Positions 57,896 through 64,000 of a DNA stretch of 64,000 nucleotides are shown here, in pieces; positions within the stretch are counted from its first letter, which is position 1; each line of letters opens with the position of its first letter. The notes below the pieces were generated by a model. That model was given only the letters and a program-made list of their open reading frames with translations, was not told the origin of the DNA and searched no databases. A program made the position numbers and the translations under genes. Source of the DNA: Luteimonas mephitis DSM 12574 (GTDB taxonomy: Bacteria; Pseudomonadota; Gammaproteobacteria; Xanthomonadales; Xanthomonadaceae); NCBI RefSeq assembly GCF_000422305.1, contig NZ_AULN01000018.1:1-64000 (forward strand), given 5' to 3'.

Positions 57896-60800
57896 ATGCT
57901 GAGCATCGGCGTCGTCGTGCTGGCCGCGGTGCTGTGGCTGGCGTTGATGTTCGGCACCGCGCTGTACGGCGAGCGCCATCCTGCGTTGCTGGCGCGGCAC
58001 TGGCGGCACGTGTACGCGCTGTCGCTGGCGGTGCACTGCACCTCGTGGTCGTTCTACGGCACCGTCACCCAGGCTGCGCGCTACGGCTGGCCGCTGCCGC
58101 CGACCTTCCTCGGCGCGATCGCGTTCTACGCGCTGGCCGTGGCCTTCATGGTGCGGCTGGTGCGGCTGGCGCGCGAGACCAACGCTACCTCGCTCGCGGA
58201 CCTGATCGCCACGCGCCTAGGCAAGGACGCGTGGCTGGCCGCGGTGGTGACACTGGTCGCGGCGCTCGGGCTGATTCCTTACATCGCACTGCAGCTCAAG
58301 GCGGTGACGATGAGCTTCGTCACCCTGACCGGCGACGGCGCGCGCGGCGACGTGTCGCTGTGGCGCGACGGCTCGCTGTACGTGGCGCTGGCGATGGCGC
58401 TGTTCGCGATGCTGTTCGGCACCCGGCGCGCGAGCGCGGTCGAGCACAACCGCGGCCTGGTACTGGCGATCGCGTTCGAGTCGATGTTCAAGCTCGCGGC
58501 GATGCTCGCGCTGGGCGCGTTCGTCTGGTTCGGGCTGGGTGAGCTGCCCGAGGCGCCGCCGCCGATCGCGCAGCAGACCACCGACGGCTTCGCGCCGCTG
58601 GTGCTGCTCGGCGCGCTGGCGATGTTCATCCTGCCGCACCAGTTCCACGTCGGCGTGGTCGAGTGCCGCGACGAGGGCGACGTGCGCACCGCGCGCTGGC
58701 AGTTCCCGCTGTACCTGCTGCTGATCGCGCTGCCGGCGCTGCCGCTGGCGCGCGCGGGCGGTGCGCTGCTCGGCGACGGCGTGCCGTCGGACATGTACGC
58801 GCTGGCGCTGCCGTTCTCGCGCGGGCACGAAGGCGTGGCGCTTTTCGCCTTCCTTGGCGGGCTCAGCGCGGCCACCGGCATGGTGGTGGTGAGCACGCTG
58901 ACGCTGAGCCTGATGATCGGCAACCACTGGTTCGCGCCGGGGCTGCTGCGCGGGGCGTGGTCGCGGGGCGGAGACGACGGAGACCGCCGCGGCGACGTGC
59001 TGCTGCTGCGGCGGGTCGGTATCGCCGCCACCATGCTGCTGGCCTGGGCCTACAGCCGTCAGGTCGCCGGCAGCGATGCGCTGGCGGACGTGGGCGCGGT
59101 GTCGTTCTCGGCGCTGGCGACGCTGGCGCCGGCGCTGGCGTTCGCGGTGTGGCGGCCGCAGACGCCGGCGCGCGCCGCGACCGTCGGCATCGTCGTCGCC
59201 TTCGTGGTCTGGGCCTGGGTGATGCTCGTGCCGATGTGGGTGGCCGCCACCGGCGGCGATGCGGGCTGGCTGCAGCGCGGTCCGCTGGGCCTGGCGTGGC
59301 TGTCGCCCGATGGACTGTTCGGCCTGACCGGCTGGAGCCGGCTCGGGCGCGCGGTGGGCGCGAGCCTGTTCTCCGGCACGCTGGCGACGATCCTGGTCGC
59401 CACGGCGCGCGTGGCGCCCGACCGCCGCACTGCACGCGGCTCGGACCTGCGCACGCTGCGCAGCGCCGGGCGGCGCTTCCTGCCGGCGCGCAGCGTCGAC
59501 GAGCTGCTTGAAGGTGCGCCGGCGACCGGGCCGGTGCCGGCGCGGATCGAGGCGCGGCTCGAACGCGAACTGGCCGCGGTGCTCGGCAGCGCGTCGGCGC
59601 GGCTGCTGCTCGATGCCGCGCGCCGCCAGGCGGGGCCGGACCTCGACACCGTCGCCGCGATCGTCGGCGAGGCCTCGCAGGACCTGCGCTTCAACCAGCG
59701 CGTGCTGGAGGGTGCGCTGGAGAACATGAGCCAGGGCATCAGCGTGGTCGACGCGCAGCTGCGGCTGGTGGCGTGGAACCGGCGCTACGCGGAGCTGTTT
59801 GATTTCCCGCCGGAGCTGCTGCAGGTCGGCCGCCCGATCGCCGACCTCAGCCGCTGGGCGCTGTCCCGGCTGCCGCCCGGCGGCGACCTCGAAGGCGCGC
59901 TGCAGCGGCGCCTGGCGTACATGCGCGCCGGCAGCCCGCACCTGACCGAGCGGGTGATGCCCGACGGCAGCATCGTCGAGATCCGCGGCAACCCGATGCC
60001 CGGCGGCGGATTCGTCGCGACGTACACCGACGTCACCGAGTTCCGCAGCGTCGAGCGCGGGCTGCGCCAGGCCAACGAGACGCTGGAACAGCGCGTTGGC
60101 GAGCGCACGGCGCTGCTCGAATCAGCCAAGCGCGAGGCCGAGCACGCCAATGATGCCAAGAGCCGCTTCCTCACCGCGATCGGCCACGACCTGATGCAGC
60201 CGCTGCACGCCGCGCACCTGTTCACCGACACGCTGTCGCAGCAGCTCGCCGACCCCGCGCAGCGCGACGCGGTGGTGCAGATCCGCGGCGCGCTCGATTC
60301 GACCACCGACCTGTTGACCGGGCTGTTCGACATGTCGCGGCTGGAGGCGGGCGGGCTGGTGCCGCAGCCGCGCGAGTTCCCACTGGCCGAGGTGCTGGAG
60401 CCGCTGGCGTCGGAGTTCCGCGCCATGGCCGGCGAGCGCGGGCTCGCGTTCGCCTGCGTGCCCACGGCGGCCTGGGTGCGCAGCGATCCGCAGCTGCTGC
60501 GGCGGGTGCTGCAGAATTTCCTCGCCAACGCGGTGCGCTACACCGCAAGCGGCGGCATCCTGCTCGGCGTGCGCCGCGCCGGCGGTTCGCTGCGGGTCGA
60601 GGTGCACGACACCGGACCGGGCATCGAACCGGCGCAGCAGGCGGCGATCTTCGAGGAGTTCCGCCGCGGCGACGGCGCGGTCGGGCAGGGGCTCGGATTG
60701 GGCCTTGCGATCGCCGACCGCATCGCGAAGCTGCTGGAAGCCCCGCTGACGCTGCGCAGCCGCGTCGGTCGCGGCACGGTGTTCGCGCTGGAAGTCCCGC

Positions 60801-61219
60801 GCGTGCCGACGCGCGCGAGCGCCGCCGCAGCCGGAAGGCGGGGCATTGCCGGCACCCGCGTGCTGATCGTCGACAACGAGCCCGCGGGCCTGCAGTCGCT
60901 GCGCGTGCTGCTGGAAGGCTGGGGATGCGAGGTGGACGCCGTGGCCGACGGCGATGCGGCGGAAGCCGCCATGGCCGCGAACGACGCATCGCTGTGGCTG
61001 TTCGACTACCACCTCGACGACGGCGACACCGGCGCGGCGCTGCACGCGCGGCTGGCGCGGCGTTTCGGCGCGCGGCCGGCGCTGATCCTCAGCGGCGATG
61101 GCGGCGATGCGGTGCGTCGTGCGGTGCACGAGGCCGGCCTGCCGCTGCTGGCCAAACCGGTCAAGCCGCTGGCGCTCAAGTCGGTGCTCGACCGCCTGCT
61201 GGCCGCGCGTGCGGCGTAG
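57896..61219 (+). CDS. SSS-type hybrid histidine kinase (CrbS-like)
   Basis: 1107 residues. The N-terminal 500 residues form 12-13 membrane helices of the sodium:solute symporter (SLC5/PutP) fold (HCTSWSFYGTVTQAARYG, VRLARETNATSLADLIATRLG, ALGLIPYIALQLKAV). A PAS domain follows (about 605-720, NMSQGISVVDAQLRLVAWNRRYAELF) and then HisKA with H764 (FLTAIGHDLMQPLHAAH). HATPase_c (VLQNFLANAVRYT, HDTGPGI, GLGLGLAIADRI) and a C-terminal receiver with D1037 (LWLFDYHLDDGDTG) complete it. CrbS in Vibrio and Pseudomonas has this layout and controls acetate use. The stop TAG belongs to a GTAG repeat edge. Confidence 0.93.
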   Translation: MLSIGVVVLAAVLWLALMFGTALYGERHPALLARHWRHVYALSLAVHCTSWSFYGTVTQAARYGWPLPPTFLGAIAFYALAVAFMVRLVRLARETNATSLADLIATRLGKDAWLAAVVTLVAALGLIPYIALQLKAVTMSFVTLTGDGARGDVSLWRDGSLYVALAMALFAMLFGTRRASAVEHNRGLVLAIAFESMFKLAAMLALGAFVWFGLGELPEAPPPIAQQTTDGFAPLVLLGALAMFILPHQFHVGVVECRDEGDVRTARWQFPLYLLLIALPALPLARAGGALLGDGVPSDMYALALPFSRGHEGVALFAFLGGLSAATGMVVVSTLTLSLMIGNHWFAPGLLRGAWSRGGDDGDRRGDVLLLRRVGIAATMLLAWAYSRQVAGSDALADVGAVSFSALATLAPALAFAVWRPQTPARAATVGIVVAFVVWAWVMLVPMWVAATGGDAGWLQRGPLGLAWLSPDGLFGLTGWSRLGRAVGASLFSGTLATILVATARVAPDRRTARGSDLRTLRSAGRRFLPARSVDELLEGAPATGPVPARIEARLERELAAVLGSASARLLLDAARRQAGPDLDTVAAIVGEASQDLRFNQRVLEGALENMSQGISVVDAQLRLVAWNRRYAELFDFPPELLQVGRPIADLSRWALSRLPPGGDLEGALQRRLAYMRAGSPHLTERVMPDGSIVEIRGNPMPGGGFVATYTDVTEFRSVERGLRQANETLEQRVGERTALLESAKREAEHANDAKSRFLTAIGHDLMQPLHAAHLFTDTLSQQLADPAQRDAVVQIRGALDSTTDLLTGLFDMSRLEAGGLVPQPREFPLAEVLEPLASEFRAMAGERGLAFACVPTAAWVRSDPQLLRRVLQNFLANAVRYTASGGILLGVRRAGGSLRVEVHDTGPGIEPAQQAAIFEEFRRGDGAVGQGLGLGLAIADRIAKLLEAPLTLRSRVGRGTVFALEVPRVPTRASAAAAGRRGIAGTRVLIVDNEPAGLQSLRVLLEGWGCEVDAVADGDAAEAAMAANDASLWLFDYHLDDGDTGAALHARLARRFGARPALILSGDGGDAVRRAVHEAGLPLLAKPVKPLALKSVLDRLLAARAA

Positions 61220-61437
61220 GTCGGGGCTACGCCCCAGACGTTTTGAACCGCGGGTCTACGCCTGGTGTGCGCAGGAGCGCCCCATGGGCGCGACGCTTCA
61301 TGATGTCCGATCAAATCCCGGAAAAGCATCGCGCCCCTGGGGCGCTCCTGCGGAATTCGGGTCAACCGATGCGGCGGGCCAATCGATGCGCCCGCATTCC
61401 CGATGGCCAACGCGTCGGGGGCGTAGCCCCGACCTAC
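61216..61437. repeat. Nested GTAG repeats between convergent kinase and regulator genes
   Basis: The outer arms 61217-61235 and 61418-61436 are perfect 19-bp reverse complements (TAGGTCGGGGCTACGCCCC), each preceded by G to give GTAG. Each arm is itself a hairpin (GGGGC..GCCCC). Inside lies copy D of the GGAGCG family, arms 61271-61293 and 61329-61351, matching except one base (C instead of A). The kinase stop TAG (61217-61219) and the regulator stop TAG (minus, 61434-61436) are both the TAG of the GTAG edges. The segment probably also separates the convergent transcripts. Confidence 0.92.
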
Positions 61438-62099
61438 GGCTCCAGATGCCGCGCCGGGTCGCTGAGTTCGAGTTCGCGCAGCACCACGCCGGCCTGGGTG
61501 CGGTTGCGCACGCCGAGGCGGTCGAAGATCGCCGACAGGTGCGCCTTCACCGTGCGCTCCTGCACGTCGAGGCGGTCGGCGATCTGCTTGTTGAGCAGGC
61601 CCTCGGCGACCAGCACCAGCACCCGGAACTGCTGCGGCGACAGGCTGGCCAGGCGCGCGGCCAGCGCGCTGTCGTCGGCGGAAGACTGCGCGCGCGTCAC
61701 CGCCGCGCGCAGCGACGCCGGCAGCCACTGTTCGCAGGCCATCACGCTGCGGATCGCGTCGCGCAGCTCGTCCAGCCCGGCGCTCTTGGGCAGGTAGCCG
61801 GCGGCGCCGTGGTCAAGCGCGCGCCGCACCACGCGCGGGTCGTCGTTGGCGGACACCACGATCACCGCCACGCCCGGATGCTGGGCGCGGATCGCGGCCA
61901 GCCCGGCGAGGCCATGGTTGCCGGGCATGTGCAGGTCGAGCAGGACCAGGTCGATGCCCGGTTCGGCGTCGAGCGCGGCCAGCACGCTGTCGAGCGAATC
62001 GGCTTCGCGCACCTGCAGCGCGTCCACGGCGTCGGCCGCGGCCTGGCGCAGGGCGGCGCGGAACAGCGGGTGGTCGTCGGCGATCAGCAAGGTGGGCAT
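61434..62099 (-). CDS. LuxR/NarL-family response regulator (CrbR-like)
   Basis: 221 residues. The receiver domain has the acidic pair DD8-9 (LLIADDHPLFR), the phosphoacceptor D55 (LVLLDLHMPGNHG) and K105-type lysine in YLPKSAG. The C-terminal GerE helix-turn-helix is visible (LSPQQFRVLVLVAEGLLNKQIADRLDVQERTVKAHLSAIF region, about 155-200). It is convergent with the SSS hybrid kinase and the obvious partner, as CrbR is for CrbS. Start MPTLLIADD was chosen; the frame continues 15 residues upstream. Likely targets are acetate/carboxylate genes such as acs, not present in this window. Confidence 0.92.
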   Translation of the reverse strand: MPTLLIADDHPLFRAALRQAAADAVDALQVREADSLDSVLAALDAEPGIDLVLLDLHMPGNHGLAGLAAIRAQHPGVAVIVVSANDDPRVVRRALDHGAAGYLPKSAGLDELRDAIRSVMACEQWLPASLRAAVTRAQSSADDSALAARLASLSPQQFRVLVLVAEGLLNKQIADRLDVQERTVKAHLSAIFDRLGVRNRTQAGVVLRELELSDPARHLEP

Positions 62100-62196
62100 T
62101 GCCGCGATTCTCGCAGGAATCCGCGCGCTGGCGGCCCGCGGCACACTGGTACCAAAGTACGATGATCGAACCGACCGGGCTTGCTACTGTCGCGGC

Positions 62197-64000
62197 ATGA
62201 CCAGAATTCCTGCCCGTGCCGCGACCGTCCTGTCCCTTGCCCTGCTGCTGGGCGCCTGCGCCAGCGGGCCGCAGCGTGATGCCACGGAGGCCCCGATGTT
62301 CACGTCCGAACGCAGCAGCGACCATCGCGGCAGCGACGACCTGCTGACCGCGGGCCTCGGCCTCGACGGCCTGCGTGCGATGGTGCCGCCGGCCTTTGCC
62401 GATGCAGCGCATCCGACCGCGGCCGAACTGCGCCGCCGTGCGATCTGGAGCAACTGGCGCGGCATCGCCGACCTTGCCCCGGGCGGCGGCTACGGCACGC
62501 TGTACGGCACCACGCAGGCGGTGCCGGGACGCGAATTCTCTGCGCTGGCGAAGATAGAAGGCGCGAACCAGCCGCATCGCGTGCTGGTGCAGGTTCCCGA
62601 CGCTTTCGACACGGCCAAGCGTTGCGTCGTGGTGGCGCCGGCCTCGGGTTCGCGCGGCGTGTACGGCGCGATCTCCATCGCGGCGGCCTGGGGCTTGCCG
62701 AAGGGCTGCGCGGTCGCCTACACCGACAAGGGCGCGGGGAGCGATTACTTCGACCTCGATGCGCGGGCGGGCGTGCGCGTCGACGGCACGGCGGGCTCGC
62801 CAGCGGACGGCGACGTGGCCTTCGTGCCGGACGCGCCGGCAGTCGCCAGCGGCGTCGCGTTCAAGCACGCGCATTCGAAGGACAACCCGGAGGCCGACTG
62901 GGGCCGGCACGTGAAGCAGGCGGCGCAGTTCGCGCTGCACGCGCTGGACGAAGCCATGCCCGGCGCGGCGCCGTTCACTTTCGACAACACCCGGGTGATC
63001 GCAGTCGGCATCTCCAACGGCGGCGGCGCGGTGCTGCGGGCGGCCGAGCTTGACGGCGACTGGCTGGATGCGGTCGTGGCCGGCGAGCCCAACGTGTTCG
63101 TCGAGGGCGGGCGTCCGATCTACGACTTCACCACCGAGGCCGCGCTGCTGCAGCCGTGCGCGCTGCTGCACCTGGCGCCGGAGTCGCTGGCGCAGCCGCC
63201 GATGCGCGCGCAGGTCGAGCCGCTGTGGACACTGCGCTGCGCGGCGCTCAAGGCTGCCGGTCTGGTGTCCGGGGACGATACGGCCGCGCAGGCGAGATCG
63301 GCCTACGACGCGATGCGCGCCAGCGGCTGGACCGACGAGGCTCTGCGCTCGGGCGCCGCTTCCAGCGGCTTCGACCTGTGGCGTTCGGTGGCCGCGACCT
63401 ATGCCTCCGCCTATGGCCGCTATGGCGTTGGCGAGCACCCCTGCGGCTACGGCTTTTCGGCGCAGAACGCGGACTTCAGCCCGCGCGCCGCGACCGCGCA
63501 GGAGCGTGCCGCCTGGTGGTCCGACGCTGCCGGCATCCCGCCGGGCAACGGCGTCGGCCTCGTCGACACGAAGGTCGCGGCGCCCGATTTCACCCTGCCG
63601 GGCCTGCAGTGCCTGCGCGCGCTGTGGGACGGGCAGGGCGCCGACGCCGACCGCGTGCGCAAGGGCATCGCCGAAACCCGCGCTTCGCTGCCGCGCGCCG
63701 GCCTGCCGGTGATCGTGGTGCACGGGCTCGATGACGGCCTGGTGCCGCCGGCTTTCAGCAGCGCACCCTACGTGGCCGCGGCGCAGGCCGCCGGACGCGA
63801 AGTGCGTTACTGGCAGGTGCGCAACGTCGAGCACTTCGACGCCTTCCTCGGATTCCCGGACTACGCGGCGCGCTACGTGCCGTCATTGCCGTACGTGTAT
63901 GCGGCGCTGGACCGCGTCGACGCCTACCTGGACGGCAAGGCGACGCTGCCGGCCGACGCGGTGATCACCACCGTGCCGCGCGGCGCGGGCAAGCCGCTGG
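62197..64000 (+). CDS. 3-hydroxybutyrate-oligomer hydrolase, lipoprotein (partial at window end)
   Basis: 601 residues are visible; the frame is open at the window end and the family is about 690 long. The signal peptide ends in a lipobox, LLLGAC (C21), so it should be a lipoprotein. The nucleophile elbow is GISNGGG with S273. Family blocks seen are APASGSRGVYGAISIAAAWG, VAYTDKGAGSDYFDL, FKHAHSKDNPEADWG, AVVAGEPNVFVEGG and IVVHGLDDGLVPPAFSS (acid D). NVEHFDAFLGFP likely gives the catalytic histidine. It would split 3HB oligomers released from polyhydroxybutyrate. It is divergent from the response regulator with a 97-bp gap. Confidence 0.85.
   Translation, partial: MTRIPARAATVLSLALLLGACASGPQRDATEAPMFTSERSSDHRGSDDLLTAGLGLDGLRAMVPPAFADAAHPTAAELRRRAIWSNWRGIADLAPGGGYGTLYGTTQAVPGREFSALAKIEGANQPHRVLVQVPDAFDTAKRCVVVAPASGSRGVYGAISIAAAWGLPKGCAVAYTDKGAGSDYFDLDARAGVRVDGTAGSPADGDVAFVPDAPAVASGVAFKHAHSKDNPEADWGRHVKQAAQFALHALDEAMPGAAPFTFDNTRVIAVGISNGGGAVLRAAELDGDWLDAVVAGEPNVFVEGGRPIYDFTTEAALLQPCALLHLAPESLAQPPMRAQVEPLWTLRCAALKAAGLVSGDDTAAQARSAYDAMRASGWTDEALRSGAASSGFDLWRSVAATYASAYGRYGVGEHPCGYGFSAQNADFSPRAATAQERAAWWSDAAGIPPGNGVGLVDTKVAAPDFTLPGLQCLRALWDGQGADADRVRKGIAETRASLPRAGLPVIVVHGLDDGLVPPAFSSAPYVAAAQAAGREVRYWQVRNVEHFDAFLGFPDYAARYVPSLPYVYAALDRVDAYLDGKATLPADAVITTVPRGAGKPL

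Overview
The window is a high-GC gammaproteobacterial chromosome segment. Gene content and order point to Xanthomonadaceae (Luteimonas, Lysobacter, Xanthomonas or a close relative). The family-typical runs are asd-fimV-truA-trpF-trpB-trpA-accD, tpiA-secG-tRNA-Leu-nuoA to nuoN, and tRNA-fMet-rimP-nusA-infB-rbfA-truB-rpsO-pnp. VirB6/DUF4189 genes and dispersed GTAG-type palindromes also fit this family. This assignment is inference from protein and synteny recognition; no search was run.

Layout. 1-2051 is a lower-GC accessory scar. An IS3-family right end has cut the start of a DUF4189 gene, which also carries a frameshift and a nonsense codon. It is followed by a 5'-truncated VirB6/TrbL gene and an intact DUF4189 paralog. 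2180-6278 holds psd and a SCO1/SenC protein on the minus strand, then prmB and aroC. 6411-16575 is mostly biosynthetic: asd, fimV, truA, trpFBA, accD and glmM, interrupted by a secreted beta-helix gene on the opposite strand. 16809-19298 carries a 2-oxoglutarate-type oxygenase, tpiA, secG and tRNA-Leu(GAG). 19513-34341 is a complete 14-gene complex I operon with separate nuoC and nuoD.

34598-44059 is the transcription/translation block. It starts with a good sigma-70 promoter, initiator tRNA and two intrinsic terminators in front of rimP-nusA, then runs through infB, rbfA, truB, rpsO and pnp. 44330-48595 holds a DUF5671 gene pair, a MarR regulator with a CLC channel, and a TRIC/UPF0126 channel. 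48656-57640 holds an unrecognised membrane protein, a DUF1501/DUF1800 secreted-protein pair, and a GntP-type permease divergent from a TonB-dependent receptor. 57896-62099 is a CrbS/CrbR-like two-component system built as convergent genes. The window ends inside a lipoprotein 3-hydroxybutyrate-oligomer hydrolase gene.

The most unusual signal is not a gene. Several families of paired palindromic repeats lie between genes, and their two arms match each other better than they match other copies. In three cases a G(TAG) tetranucleotide at the repeat edge supplies the stop codon of the adjacent gene (aroC, the hybrid kinase, the response regulator). The second strongest point is the pair of intrinsic terminators between the initiator tRNA and rimP-nusA, which looks like a NusA-responsive attenuator. 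No CRISPR array, prophage or complete mobile element was seen.
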